Numbered from the stretch's first letter, positions 51,513-61,168 are shown. The stretch: 64,000 bases of DNA from Butyrivibrio sp. MC2013 (GCF_000424585.1 NZ_AUKE01000005.1:124001-188000); one strand, 5' to 3'. The notes: a model not told the origin generated them from the letters alone. Numbers and translations are program-made.

Positions 51513-52604
51513 TTACTTGTCGATACCCTTTTCAAGGAACTCTTCAAGATTAAATTCAACTCTTTCATTGGCCCGCTCTACTGCCACCTTGGCCATATCA
51601 TGCTCTACCATGATACGTACCAGTTCTTCAAAGGAAGTGGTCTGAGGATTCCAGTGAAGCTTTTCCTTGGCCTTAGTAGGATCGCCCCAGAGATTGACTA
51701 CATCCGTAGGTCTGTAAAAATCAGGTGATACCTCGATCAGTACCTTGCCTGTTGCCTTGTCATAGCCCTTCTCATCAGCGCCTTCACCCTTGAATTCCAG
51801 TTCAATGCCTGCATAGTGAAATGCCAGCTGGGCAAACTCTCTTACAGAATGCTGCACGCCTGTTGCTATTACAAAATCCTCGGGCTTGTCATTCTGGAGT
51901 ATGAGCCACATACACTCTACATAATCCTTGGCATAGCCCCAGTCCCTAAGAGATGAGAGATTACCCAGGTATAGCTTGTCCTGCTTGCCCTGAGCAATCC
52001 TGGAAGCAGCCAGTGTGATCTTACGTGTAACAAAGGTCTCTCCTCTGCGCTCTGACTCATGATTAAAGAGTATGCCTGAGCAGCAGAACATGTTATATGC
52101 TTCTCTGTATTCCTTGACGATCCAGTAGCCATACAGCTTGGCTACAGCATAAGGACTATAGGGGTGGAAAGGTGTATTCTCATTCTGAGGTACCTCTTCT
52201 ACCTTACCGTAGAGCTCTGAGGTTGAAGCCTGGTATATACGGCAGCTGTCAGCCAGACCGCACTGCCTTACAGCTTCCAGTACTCTCAGCACACCTGTTG
52301 CATCCACATCCGCTGTAAACTCAGGTGAATCAAAGGATACCTGAACGTGTGACTGAGCAGCCAGGTTATATATCTCGTCAGGCCTTACCTTGGATACAAC
52401 TCCCAGTATGCTCATGGAATCGCCCAGATCACCATAGTGAAGATGGAAATTAGGCTTACCCTCCAAATGAGCGATACGCTCTCTATAATCAACGGAAGAC
52501 CTTCTGATGATGCCATGGACATCATAGCCCTTCTCCATGAGAAACTCTGCAAGATAGGATCCATCCTGACCGGTAATACCTGTTATAAGTGCCTTCTTAG
52601 CCAT
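51513..52604 (-). CDS. gmd: GDP-mannose 4,6-dehydratase
   Basis: 363 residues. [18 protein letters not shown] binds NADP, followed by [25 protein letters not shown], the YSPYAVAK active site and a C-terminal half with [17 protein letters not shown]. It is typical Gmd, making GDP-4-keto-6-deoxymannose. It is the first gene of the second polysaccharide operon. A leader of about 110 bases follows an extended -10-like TGGTATGAT (-10 box 52719-52714) and holds a perfect 14-base palindrome, TTAAAATATTTTAA (52625-52638). The ribosome site AAAGGG precedes the ATG. Confidence 0.95.
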   Translation of the reverse strand: MAKKALITGITGQDGSYLAEFLMEKGYDVHGIIRRSSVDYRERIAHLEGKPNFHLHYGDLGDSMSILGVVSKVRPDEIYNLAAQSHVQVSFDSPEFTADVDATGVLRVLEAVRQCGLADSCRIYQASTSELYGKVEEVPQNENTPFHPYSPYAVAKLYGYWIVKEYREAYNMFCCSGILFNHESERRGETFVTRKITLAASRIAQGKQDKLYLGNLSSLRDWGYAKDYVECMWLILQNDKPEDFVIATGVQHSVREFAQLAFHYAGIELEFKGEGADEKGYDKATGKVLIEVSPDFYRPTDVVNLWGDPTKAKEKLHWNPQTTSFEELVRIMVEHDMAKVAVERANERVEFNLEEFLEKGIDK

Positions 52605-52624
52605 TTCTTTACCCTTTCAATCAT

Positions 52625-52719
52625 TTAAAATATTTTAACAAGGTGAGTTCCCGGGATTTGAAGACATTCATTCCTCAAAAACAAATACCCTCCTCAAAAT
52701 ATACAACGTCTGTATCATA
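52625..52719 (-). promoter_or_regulatory. Probable promoter and leader of the gmd operon
   Basis: An extended -10 motif TGGTATGAT (hexamer 52719-52714) has only a weak -35 match. A perfect palindrome TTAAAATATTTTAA lies at 52625-52638, close to the gmd ribosome site. It may be an operator or a small leader hairpin. The 140 bases from 52605 to 52743 contain no gene. Confidence 0.4.
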
Positions 52720-52743
52720 CCACAATCAGCCAAAATAATGAAA

Positions 52744-54624
52744 TCACCTTCTTATAAAACCGGACGAAAGGTCATCTCCCATTAATGACACATTGGGTCT
52801 GTAAGGAGTAGACGGGAAAGGTTCATAGCCTGTCCTGTCACCCTCCGCAGCATAATAGAGCCTTACGCCTCCCTCTTCCACATACTCTGTATCAAAGGAT
52901 GCATAATCCTGCTGACAGACAAGATAAGACAGGTCAGTCCCCTGAATGTCATTTATTGTAAAAGCAGTCATCTTCCAGATAAGGAAGCATCCAAGGAGCA
53001 TGAGCAGTATCCTCCTGGAGTTTTTCACAGGTCCTGCCACATAATGTATGGCATTGATCGACCTTCCCAGTATGAGCACCAGGGGGAGCCAGAGATATAC
53101 CGGGCCGTATCTGGCAAGAGGCGCTGAAAAAAGCCAGAAGAAAAGTGCTATATATGCAATGGTCTGAGCATACAGATAATCAACAAAGCTGGCTCTTCTT
53201 CTCTTGGACAGAAATACTACCTTGGAAAAAGAATGGTCTGTTTCATCCTTGATACTGCTTAGGATCTTATAGGAATCCAGTCTGGTAAGCTTGGAAGTCT
53301 GCTGCTTTTGAGCTATACCTATCTTCCTGTTCATATAGTAAAAATATGCACCCATAGAGATCATAAAGATCAGTGCGATAATATCTCCTATAAATGCCAT
53401 CTTATCAACAAGCCCAAGACCCTTAAACCAAACAGGAAACCACTGACCAGGATGCATATTATATAGAGACGGATCAGTAAAACCCCTTCCGTATACCCTG
53501 ATCTCCCTTGAGTCCAAAATGGCCACTTCCTTTGGAATCTTCCAGGGCAGATCAAAGAGATCTATAGCTGTCACAGGATATATGAGCCAGCCCGAAAGGA
53601 TCACGTTTCTGATAAAAAACGCAGCAGAAGCGACAAGTCCAAGAATTGTAAAAAAAGATATGACAAGCCCCTTACTGATCCTGCTGTCCTTTACTATCTT
53701 GTATATAGGACGGATAGCAAATAGTATCATGGGAGCAGCTGAGAGCTTGATCGTAATGGCATATACCGAAAGGACCGACAACATGGCATACGGATATATA
53801 CTCCTCTCCCTTTCTCTGTTCAGCTCCAGCCATGCAATAAATATATAGAGCACCAGACACATTACAGGAAAATCTGATGCAGGAGAAATCACTTCATCTG
53901 CAATATTAAAGAGATAGTAAAGAGCTGCAAATCTCACTGCATCTGCAAGAGAAGGGTATCCCCTGATGATCATCCTTCTAAGGTCTACGCATTTCCAGCC
54001 AAGAAGCAGTGCAAAATAACCTGCCATAGTATGGAGAGAGCCTCCGCCCAACCATGAAAAGCTGTAGAGTGCCTGAAGAGGAAAAAAGGCACTGTTGTAA
54101 GCAAGTCTCTGATTAAAATTGCCAAGTCCCTTTACTGCGCCGTAGGTCTCATTCCAATGAATAGCCTGAGCATGATAGAGTCCCGTATCGTAATGCTCAT
54201 ATCCATGAGACACACAATAGGCCAAAAACACAAAGACTACGATGTATGCAAGATACTGCCATAAGGGCTGCTCTCTGAAATTAGTCCAGATATACTGCCT
54301 CATGAGATACAATCTGTGACCGTAGACAAGGTATGCAGACAAGGAAAGGATCACAAGTATGAGATTAGCCTGAAAAGATACTCCTCCAAAAAGAGACCAA
54401 AACTCTGCATATACACCGGCAATGACCAGTCCCGTTAGAAGATAGCTCTGTTTAAATCTGATATGGTAAGGTATGTTGCGCAAAAGGGCATCCCCCTTCT
54501 GCACCCTGACCCTTTGACGGGTCCTTTGCAAAAAAGTGATGCCTGTAAAAATGCGGTGGAATAGATATCCCAAAGCATAAGTTGTAAATATTACATATAT
54601 CCAGCTTAAGGCTACTATGAGCAT
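52744..54624 (-). CDS. LIC_10190-type polytopic membrane protein
   Basis: 626 residues, about 12 spans. The N-terminal stretch WIYVIFTTYALGYLFHRIF and the first loop YEHYDTGLYHAQAIHWNETYGAVKGLGNFNQRL match the layout of LIC_10190 family proteins, which occur in surface polysaccharide loci and resemble GT-C glycosyltransferases (acidic loop with EHYDTGLYH). A function in transferring lipid-linked sugars outside the membrane is inferred. It lies between rfbD and the gmd operon. ATG 54624 follows AGGGGAAGAACG. Confidence 0.72.
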   Translation of the reverse strand: MLIVALSWIYVIFTTYALGYLFHRIFTGITFLQRTRQRVRVQKGDALLRNIPYHIRFKQSYLLTGLVIAGVYAEFWSLFGGVSFQANLILVILSLSAYLVYGHRLYLMRQYIWTNFREQPLWQYLAYIVVFVFLAYCVSHGYEHYDTGLYHAQAIHWNETYGAVKGLGNFNQRLAYNSAFFPLQALYSFSWLGGGSLHTMAGYFALLLGWKCVDLRRMIIRGYPSLADAVRFAALYYLFNIADEVISPASDFPVMCLVLYIFIAWLELNRERERSIYPYAMLSVLSVYAITIKLSAAPMILFAIRPIYKIVKDSRISKGLVISFFTILGLVASAAFFIRNVILSGWLIYPVTAIDLFDLPWKIPKEVAILDSREIRVYGRGFTDPSLYNMHPGQWFPVWFKGLGLVDKMAFIGDIIALIFMISMGAYFYYMNRKIGIAQKQQTSKLTRLDSYKILSSIKDETDHSFSKVVFLSKRRRASFVDYLYAQTIAYIALFFWLFSAPLARYGPVYLWLPLVLILGRSINAIHYVAGPVKNSRRILLMLLGCFLIWKMTAFTINDIQGTDLSYLVCQQDYASFDTEYVEEGGVRLYYAAEGDRTGYEPFPSTPYRPNVSLMGDDLSSGFIRR

Positions 54625-54648
54625 CGTTCTTCCCCTGAGAATCTACTG

Positions 54649-55521
54649 TTATTTCATCTCTTTGATATACTTGGCTATAGCATCGTGCCAGTCAGCAAAG
54701 CTGTAGTCACTTGTCAGCCTGAGCATATAATTGTCAAGGATGGAATATGCAGGTCTCTTCGCGGATTGAGGGTTCATCTCCATATAGCGCTGAGTGGAAA
54801 CATGCTCAACTGTTGCATGGCATCCTGCCAGTCTGAAAATCTCATCAGTAAAATCAGCCCAGCTGCAGGAGCCCTCACAGGTTCCATGGAATAGTCCGTA
54901 ATTATCTGTGGGAAGAAGATATCTGATAGCTCCTGCAAGCTCATAGGTACTGGTAGGGCTTCCCACCTGATCATCTACAACAGAGACCTTATCATGTGTC
55001 TCTGACAGCCTGAGCATGGTCTTTACAAAATTCTTGCCATCTCCGTAAAGCCATGCTGTCCTGATGGTAAAAAATCTGTCTGCAAAAGTTTCTACAAACT
55101 TCTCTCCTGCAAGCTTGGTCTTTCCGTAGGTGCTCACAGGACCTGTGGGATCAAATTCTGTATAGGGCTTATTGGCATCCCCTGTAAATACATAGTCTGT
55201 AGAGATATGTACCAGCTTGGCACCTGTATCTGTAGATGCTATAGCCAGGTTTCTTGGACCTATGGCATTGATCTTGTAGGACATATCCACGTCCTTTTCC
55301 TGTGCATCTACAGCCGTATATGCAGCACAGTTAATGATAGCATAGGGCTTCACCTCCCTTGCCAGCTTAAGGACCTTGTCCACATCGGTAATATCAAGGC
55401 TCTTTATATCACCTGCGTCCGCAATATCTGTTTTAACAAGTTCATACTCCCCTGCCAGCATGCCTGCTATCTGTCTTCCAAGCTGGCCATTGGCACCTGT
55501 TACGATTATCTTCTTATCCAT
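54649..55521 (-). CDS. rfbD: dTDP-4-dehydrorhamnose reductase
   Basis: 290 residues. IVTGANGQLGRQIAGML, INCAAYTAVD, HISTDYVFTGD, the YGKTKLAGE active site and FFTIRTAWLYG are the RmlD/RfbD signature. It reduces dTDP-4-keto-L-rhamnose to dTDP-L-rhamnose. The other three enzymes of the pathway are not in the window, so they must lie elsewhere. It follows the HPr-like gene by 29 bases and precedes the LIC_10190-type gene. Rhamnose is thus a likely constituent of the envelope glycan. Confidence 0.93.
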   Translation of the reverse strand: MDKKIIVTGANGQLGRQIAGMLAGEYELVKTDIADAGDIKSLDITDVDKVLKLAREVKPYAIINCAAYTAVDAQEKDVDMSYKINAIGPRNLAIASTDTGAKLVHISTDYVFTGDANKPYTEFDPTGPVSTYGKTKLAGEKFVETFADRFFTIRTAWLYGDGKNFVKTMLRLSETHDKVSVVDDQVGSPTSTYELAGAIRYLLPTDNYGLFHGTCEGSCSWADFTDEIFRLAGCHATVEHVSTQRYMEMNPQSAKRPAYSILDNYMLRLTSDYSFADWHDAIAKYIKEMK

Positions 55522-55550
55522 TTCTTCTCCCCTGTTATAATTATCCTGCC

Positions 55551-55817
55551 TTATAGCTCGCCAAATCCGCTTCTGGCTGCCTCAAGCAGTTCATTCATAG
55601 CATCCTGTTCATCCTCACCATCGCATGTAAAAGTCACTTCATCCCCGCATCTTATGCATGCACCAAGGACGCTCAGTACACTCTTGGCATTTCCTGTTGT
55701 ATTTCTGACTGCAAATGATATCTGGCACTTATGGTCCATAGCCACTTTGCAAAGTACCCCTGCAGGTTTTAAGTGAAGCCCCGTAGGGTTCTTAATGACT
55801 ATCTTTTCTTTTAACAT
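55551..55817 (-). CDS. HPr-like phosphocarrier protein
   Basis: 88 residues from ATG 55817; the longer frame has no advantage. Alignment by eye puts the active-site histidine at exactly position 15 (PTGLHLKPAG) and a serine at position 46 (GNAKSVLSVLG), the regulatory serine of Gram-positive HPr. Position 17, Arg in canonical HPr, is Lys. It may take phosphate from enzyme I or act as a Crh-like regulator. It lies 41 bases downstream of cdaR and upstream of rfbD, away from any PTS gene in the window. Whether it is the main HPr of the cell is unknown. Confidence 0.87.
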   Translation of the reverse strand: MLKEKIVIKNPTGLHLKPAGVLCKVAMDHKCQISFAVRNTTGNAKSVLSVLGACIRCGDEVTFTCDGEDEQDAMNELLEAARSGFGEL

Positions 55818-55858
55818 TTCCTGTAAATCTCCTCGTTTGCGGGTCATGGCCCGTTTGA

Positions 55859-57181
55859 TTAAGGCTCCTCTTCTTCTTCATTATCCTCCAAAGAGGCGGG
55901 AGCCTTGACAGTTACCCTGACCTGTACATCTCTTTTTATCTCAACCCCTTGGGGAGGCGAGAAATGAAGACTTACCATGTAAGTTCCTGACTGCAGCTCC
56001 TCTCCCGCAGACAGTGAAGATGTAAGATCAGCAAGGTCTATCACAGCATTAAGCTGAGACGTGGACACATTCTCTATAGTATCCCCTAGTCCTTCTATAG
56101 TCACGCTATAGGTGGTAGGCATATTTCCATTGCCAAGAGTGACAGAATAATTCTCAGGTACATTGTCATAGGTCACATCACTGCTTGTGATATCCAGGTT
56201 CTTGCTGGACTTGGCAGCTATATCTACAACTACTGAAGCGATCCCGTTAAAGTCACTGTCACCAAAGGATATGCCGGCAGGCAGATATTGATCCAGAGAT
56301 ATAGTGGTCTTAAGGTCCGAAGTAAGGCCTGTAACATCAAGGGCATCCTGTACATCAACTTTATCGATCTTGGACAATGCAGAGCTCTTACCGGCGATGA
56401 TCACAGATTCGGGATCACTCTCAACTATTCCGGTATGAATAAAGCCATCTGCAGGAGTACCTGTTACATGATAGGCGATAGGCACAGCCTTGGTCTGAAG
56501 GATGGTAACCGTAGCTCTGACAGTAGTCATATTCATGGTGATACCATCAGACCTCACCAGCTCTCCTTCAGCATCGTAGAGCTGTATGCTCACGTCTGTT
56601 CCAATATTAGAAGTAAAATTGGTCACATCAACATCCACAGATGCAGAAGTGATACGATCGATCACAGACTGAGGTCCGCTGATCCTGACCTGGTTCTGAT
56701 CTGTAGTGATACTGCTGACTATATATCCTTCTGCCACCGTACCTGAAGTGGTAGAGCCAAGAGGCAATATCTTGGACGATCTGTTCTCTATGGACAGATA
56801 TACATAATCACTGGTGGCAGTTACCGAATCTACTACGCCGCTTGACTTATTAACACTAAGCTCTATGGGCACACTACCGTTCTCATTCATTCTTTGAAAA
56901 TCAGCTACCGCAGTAATGTTCTCTCTTGTAATAGTTTCTGTCACAGACCTGGGAGCCTTGATGGTAACGGTTCCTATGATATTGCTGTCATCAAGTACCT
57001 GGTACATCTCTCCTGCATCAGTTATCACAGAGGTATTCTTAAAAATCACCTCCACATTGGATATTCGTTTCACATCTACAGGATCATTGATGTTGGTACC
57101 AAAGAACCATATTAATACTGCCAGTACAAAAGAGGCCAGTTTGAATTTCCAGTTGTTGGTAAGGAATTTCAGGATTTTCAT
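55859..57181 (-). CDS. cdaR: CdaR, YbbR-domain regulator of the c-di-AMP cyclase
   Basis: 440 residues. It has one N-terminal membrane span (LASFVLAVLIWFFGTNINDP) and a long extracytoplasmic part made of several YbbR repeats, each with a pattern like VSVTIEGLGDTIENV. It ends in an acidic tail (LEDNEEEEEP). CdaR binds and tunes the diadenylate cyclase CdaA at the membrane. Its ATG overlaps the stop of cdaA (ATGA), consistent with coupled translation. Confidence 0.92.
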   Translation of the reverse strand: MKILKFLTNNWKFKLASFVLAVLIWFFGTNINDPVDVKRISNVEVIFKNTSVITDAGEMYQVLDDSNIIGTVTIKAPRSVTETITRENITAVADFQRMNENGSVPIELSVNKSSGVVDSVTATSDYVYLSIENRSSKILPLGSTTSGTVAEGYIVSSITTDQNQVRISGPQSVIDRITSASVDVDVTNFTSNIGTDVSIQLYDAEGELVRSDGITMNMTTVRATVTILQTKAVPIAYHVTGTPADGFIHTGIVESDPESVIIAGKSSALSKIDKVDVQDALDVTGLTSDLKTTISLDQYLPAGISFGDSDFNGIASVVVDIAAKSSKNLDITSSDVTYDNVPENYSVTLGNGNMPTTYSVTIEGLGDTIENVSTSQLNAVIDLADLTSSLSAGEELQSGTYMVSLHFSPPQGVEIKRDVQVRVTVKAPASLEDNEEEEEP

Positions 57182-58047
57182 TGTGCTCCTGCCCTCCCTC
57201 TCAGGGCTAGTCTTCTCTTGCCCTGCTCAGCCTGCTTGTTCTGGATCTGTCTAAGTCTCTCGCCCAGTCTCTCAGAGTCTACAGCCTTCTCCAGATTTCC
57301 GGCATATGCAACAGAGATCTTGCCTGTTTCCTCTGAAACGATGATAGTCATGGAATCAGTCACCTCAGACACACCCACCCCTGCTCTGTGCCTGGTCCCC
57401 AGTTCCTTGCCTATGTCCATATTGTCAGACAGGGGCAGATAGCAGGTAGCTGCTGTGATCCTGTCTCCCCTGATCACAACTGCTCCATCATGGAGAGGAG
57501 TATTGTGTTCGAAAATATTGATAAGGAGCTGACTGGACACGATAGCATCTATCTCTATGCCGGTTCTTTCAAACTCCAGTAGTGAATTGTTCTGCTCTAT
57601 TACTATCAAAGCTCCGGTCCTGACCTTACCCATTTCTACACAGGCCCTTGTGATCTCATCTATAGTCTTGTCAGAGAATCTTCCTTCATATCCTCTTGTA
57701 TCAAAAGAGAAAAGAGCATTGATATAATTCCTTCTTCCAAGCTGCTCCAAAGCCCTTCTAAGCTCAGGCTGCAAAATGACAATAATAGCTATGACTGCGA
57801 TGATGAACACATTCTTGACGATCCAGATGATCGTGTTCATGTTCAGCAGCCACGCAGCCAGTATAAAGACCGCTATTACAGCTATGCCTTTTAGGAGCGA
57901 CCATATTTTGGTTTTCTTGGCCCATACCAGGATATGATAAAGAAGCACCGATATGATCAGTATCTCCGCTATATCCGTACCGCTGGCATGTGGCATACGA
58001 AGCGTTGGCATAGTAAAGTCCGCCAACCCAAACAGGTTAAAATTCAT
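57178..58047 (-). CDS. cdaA: Diadenylate cyclase CdaA
   Basis: 289 residues. Three N-terminal spans (to about 100) precede the DAC domain with HDGAVVIRGDRI (DGA motif) and GTRHRAGVGVSE (RHR motif). It makes c-di-AMP from two ATP, controlling potassium balance and cell wall homeostasis. It is unusual only in its C-terminal extension, which is rich in Gln, Lys and Arg. It is the first of the cdaA-cdaR pair. The upstream gene is an uncharacterised membrane protein 63 bases away. Confidence 0.95.
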   Translation of the reverse strand: MNFNLFGLADFTMPTLRMPHASGTDIAEILIISVLLYHILVWAKKTKIWSLLKGIAVIAVFILAAWLLNMNTIIWIVKNVFIIAVIAIIVILQPELRRALEQLGRRNYINALFSFDTRGYEGRFSDKTIDEITRACVEMGKVRTGALIVIEQNNSLLEFERTGIEIDAIVSSQLLINIFEHNTPLHDGAVVIRGDRITAATCYLPLSDNMDIGKELGTRHRAGVGVSEVTDSMTIIVSEETGKISVAYAGNLEKAVDSERLGERLRQIQNKQAEQGKRRLALRGRAGAQ

Positions 58048-58110
58048 CGGCTTACTCTCTTCCTATCCTCTTTGCCCTGTTAACTGTTATACGGTATCTA
58101 TTTCGTAATT

Positions 58111-59460
58111 TTAAATTTTCTCATCGGTAGAGCCGGTGCCTAAATTTGTTCCGGGTCTGTTCGCAGTCTGAGCTCTCCTTGGAGCCTCTGCTGTTCTTAC
58201 TCCTGAAGATGCTCTGGCTGTTGTTCTTCCCTGAGGAGTTCTCTGAGTACCGGGCCTTGTCGCTGCATTCCTTGCCTTTGAGGGTGCGGCATAGGGGTTC
58301 CTTGCTCTTCCGGTAGGAGCCTGGCGGCGCCTCTGTGGAGCAGCAACGGACTTATCTGCCTCGCGGCTTGTCCCATCAGATCCAAGACTCTTTTCCAAAT
58401 CTGTTCTCCTACGCTTCTTGCCTGCAGCAAAATTGTCAGATGAAGGCCTTACTCTTCTCTCATATACTACCCTTCTGGTATTACCGTCTACAGGAGACGA
58501 ACTGTCTTCTGACGATGTCAGGTTAGCTCTGTTGATCTGCTTTACTCTTCTCTCCGGAGTGGGTACAGACACCTTGGGTACTGCCTTTACATAATAGTAA
58601 TAATCATCATCTTCAAACTGTACATTCTCTACCCTGCTGTAATCAAGGTTAAATGTGAAGAATTCAAGTCCCTTGAGAAGAAGGGCTGCAAGTATGGTAC
58701 CTATGATCACTCCGGGCGCGGACACATCAGCATTGTAGCTTGCAGATGCTATCAGCATTCCGATCATAAGTGTAATGGAGCCCACACCTATGGCTATGTC
58801 ATGGCAGTGATCAACAGGAAGCCTTCTGATCACATAAACGATCACCAGTGTCACGGCAAATACAGCCGCGATAGCTATCATGGTATTATTGCCAAAAGCT
58901 CCGTCAATAACGGACTGAAGACGGGCAATGGTATCAGCTGCAGCTTCGTCTGCTGCAGCTTCTCTGAATGTTGCCACATTATCACTTATGAACTTCAGAT
59001 AGTAGTGGATCACAGTACCAAATACTACTGTCACTACAGACGCAGGAGTGCCAAGAAGTCCCAGCCCAAGAGGCATCACATAGGGAAAGCCCATGGCAAA
59101 GCACAGAGGAGTCACTATGACAGCAGGTGCATCAGCAGGTGCAAATCTGTAGTAAAGAAGGAACATCAGGATAAAGATCAAAAAGCCTACTATAGCCGCC
59201 TCTCTGGACAATGCCCACAGATGTGCCAGCACAAAAAGAGCATCCATAACCACCAGAAAGGTAGCAGGAAGAATGGCGCACAAAAGAGAGCACATAAGCA
59301 CAATAAGCGGGCTCATGAGTACGCCCTGATACCCCAGTTTGGAATTGATAGTCATGAGGCTGACAAGAGCCAGCAGAAATTTCCAGCCAAGGGAAATATA
59401 GAATTCATATTTAATGTAATAGGTCTGGATCGTTTGTTTTAAATCTAGTAAAGTGGTCAT
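58111..59460 (-). CDS. Uncharacterised polytopic membrane protein with basic disordered tail
   Basis: 449 residues. Eight or more hydrophobic spans (about 25-290) include MPLGLGLLGTPASVVTVVFG and conserved-looking MTINSKLGYQGVLMSPLIVL. The last 150 residues start with an acidic and tyrosine-rich patch (FEDDDYYYYVKAVPK) and then become very rich in Arg, Ala, Thr and Pro. I do not recognise the family. The tail is likely cytoplasmic and could bind nucleic acid or acidic partners. It lies between a small membrane protein gene and cdaA, a position suggesting a role at the envelope. Confidence 0.75.
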   Translation of the reverse strand: MTTLLDLKQTIQTYYIKYEFYISLGWKFLLALVSLMTINSKLGYQGVLMSPLIVLMCSLLCAILPATFLVVMDALFVLAHLWALSREAAIVGFLIFILMFLLYYRFAPADAPAVIVTPLCFAMGFPYVMPLGLGLLGTPASVVTVVFGTVIHYYLKFISDNVATFREAAADEAAADTIARLQSVIDGAFGNNTMIAIAAVFAVTLVIVYVIRRLPVDHCHDIAIGVGSITLMIGMLIASASYNADVSAPGVIIGTILAALLLKGLEFFTFNLDYSRVENVQFEDDDYYYYVKAVPKVSVPTPERRVKQINRANLTSSEDSSSPVDGNTRRVVYERRVRPSSDNFAAGKKRRRTDLEKSLGSDGTSREADKSVAAPQRRRQAPTGRARNPYAAPSKARNAATRPGTQRTPQGRTTARASSGVRTAEAPRRAQTANRPGTNLGTGSTDEKI

Positions 59461-59468
59461 CTCGCTAA

Positions 59469-59858
59469 TTAATCCCTCTCATACATTTTTCTGAGTTTTC
59501 TCAGGCCTTTATAGTATTTCTTCATTCTCTTACGCATTCTTGCATAACGGTGTGAAAAAACTATGTATGAAATAAAGCAATAGCCAACCACCGTAACTAA
59601 GTAAAAGAAAAGGACTGTCTTGCCAAGATCCAAAAAGCTGGCATTATAAAAATCACCTATCAGCCCTTCAAAATCAGATATCAAATACACCACGAACAGC
59701 ACCCCGAAAGCTATCGTGGCGCTGATCGCTGATTTAACGACTTCGAAGCCGACATAGTCGCTTCGGAAATATTCATTTATCTTGGAATCTTTTCTGCCTT
59801 CACGCGTAGCGAAAGCGGCCATCCTGGTCATCAGAATGACTCTTTCTTCATCTACCAT
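59469..59858 (-). CDS. Small two-span membrane protein
   Basis: 129 residues. Two hydrophobic spans (about 45-65 and 80-105) are followed by a strongly basic C-terminus (RYARMRKRMKKYYKGLRKLRK). ATG 59858 is preceded by GGGGGG at 6-7 bases. I do not recognise a family. It is 8 bases upstream of the next membrane protein gene and probably co-translated with it. Confidence 0.75.
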   Translation of the reverse strand: MVDEERVILMTRMAAFATREGRKDSKINEYFRSDYVGFEVVKSAISATIAFGVLFVVYLISDFEGLIGDFYNASFLDLGKTVLFFYLVTVVGYCFISYIVFSHRYARMRKRMKKYYKGLRKLRKMYERD

Positions 59859-59898
59859 TTCATTCCCCCCGCGCCGAAGACAGGAGCAGGGTCAGGGA

Positions 59899-60297
59899 TT
59901 AAAAGAAACGCATTCCGCCCTTGTCGTCTTTCGGCCTGGCTTTGATCTGGGGAGCTTCCTTCTTGAATGCATCAGTCAGGTTATTAGCAACCTTGCCCTT
60001 GCACTTGGCACAAAAACGGCCTGTTTCAATAAGCTCACCACAATTTTCACAGGTCAGCTTGATAGGTGAATCCTTGGAGAACATAAGTCTCTCCTGACGG
60101 ATCCATTCCTTGATCTGACCCACTTTAACTTCATTTGCTTCTGAGATCTCCTTAAGGGTAGCAAGAGGATTCTCCTGTATATACGTTTTTACCTTTTGGA
60201 AATCATCTTCCATTCTCTTCCTGCAGTCGTCACATATCGGCGGTCCTGCCACATAATTGAACATCTTACCACATTTGGGACAGTTGCGTAAATTCAT
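59899..60297 (-). CDS. yvyF: YvyF-like flagellar-region zinc-ribbon protein (TIGR03826 type)
   Basis: About 132 residues from ATG 60297, behind GGAGG. It has an N-terminal CxxC ribbon (RNCPKCGKMF and ICDDCRKRME), a helix-turn-helix-like middle (TLKEISEANEVKVGQIKEWI) and a second CxxC ribbon (CENCGELI and CAKCKGK). This matches the protein found near comF and flagellar regulators in many Firmicutes. Zinc binding is likely, and the function is not established. It lies between comF and small membrane proteins. Confidence 0.85.
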   Translation of the reverse strand: MNLRNCPKCGKMFNYVAGPPICDDCRKRMEDDFQKVKTYIQENPLATLKEISEANEVKVGQIKEWIRQERLMFSKDSPIKLTCENCGELIETGRFCAKCKGKVANNLTDAFKKEAPQIKARPKDDKGGMRFF

Positions 60298-60390
60298 GTC
60301 AGCTTCCTCCTGCACTTTACCTTACTGCCTGCCATTATTTCATTGCGCAAACAGTAAGCACTTTACTCCCGCTGCCTTGGTTATCCTCCC

Positions 60391-61113
60391 CTAAATACTG
60401 CCTATAGCCAGAGTGATAACATAAACTTTGGATGCCCCTGCTTTTTTTAGCTCTTTGGCCAGTTCATTTACAGTGGCACCTGTAGTATAGATATCGTCAA
60501 TTATAATAATTTTCTTTAATTTTACATCATTTCCTGACAGTTTAAAAGCCCCCGAGAGGTTCCTGCGTCTTCCTGCCGCAGTGAGCAGCTTTTGAGGAGC
60601 TGTATTTCTTACCCTCCGTGCAAGAGCTTCGCTGCAGGCTATGCCCGTTCTCTTTGAAAGAGCTCTTCCAAGAAGCGCCGCCTGATTATAGCCTCTTGTG
60701 CGCATGCGTCTTGCATGAAGGGGCACAGGAACAATAAGGTCTGCATCCAGTGAATCTATGCGTTCTCCCAGGCATCGGACCATATCCATGGCATATACAT
60801 CTGCATATTCCCTTCTGCCTGCATACTTGAGCCTGTATATCCCCGGGGACACCGCTTTGTATACATAGAGGGAGTAGCCTTTGTCAAAATAGAAGTCTTT
60901 TCCTTTGCAGACCCTGCAATACTCATCATCCGAATAAAAAAGAGGCCTGCCACATTGGATGCAGGTGCTGTAGTTATCTGCATAATCCGCTTTATTTCTG
61001 CAGCTCTCATGGTAATAGAGCCCGGGGCGGAGCACCTCGTCGCAATAAGGGCACCTCCTGGGAAATAATAGCGAAACAGCCTTTTCGTACACAATCCTTG
61101 TGTGCTTGTTCAT
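60391..61113 (-). CDS. comF: ComF family protein (double zinc ribbon phosphoribosyltransferase)
   Basis: 240 residues. The N-terminal zinc fingers read FPRRCPYCDEV and CIQCGRPL/CRVCKG. The C-terminal type I phosphoribosyltransferase domain has the PRPP loop IIIIDDIYTTGATVNEL. ComF is needed for DNA uptake in competent bacteria and is also common in species without known competence. It lies next to yvyF as in other Firmicutes and is preceded by recD2. Confidence 0.92.
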   Translation of the reverse strand: MNKHTRIVYEKAVSLLFPRRCPYCDEVLRPGLYYHESCRNKADYADNYSTCIQCGRPLFYSDDEYCRVCKGKDFYFDKGYSLYVYKAVSPGIYRLKYAGRREYADVYAMDMVRCLGERIDSLDADLIVPVPLHARRMRTRGYNQAALLGRALSKRTGIACSEALARRVRNTAPQKLLTAAGRRRNLSGAFKLSGNDVKLKKIIIIDDIYTTGATVNELAKELKKAGASKVYVITLAIGSI

Positions 61114-61168
61114 GTGAATCTGTAGAATCCTTTCTGCATTGTTCTAAAGCTACGTAATTTATCTGATA

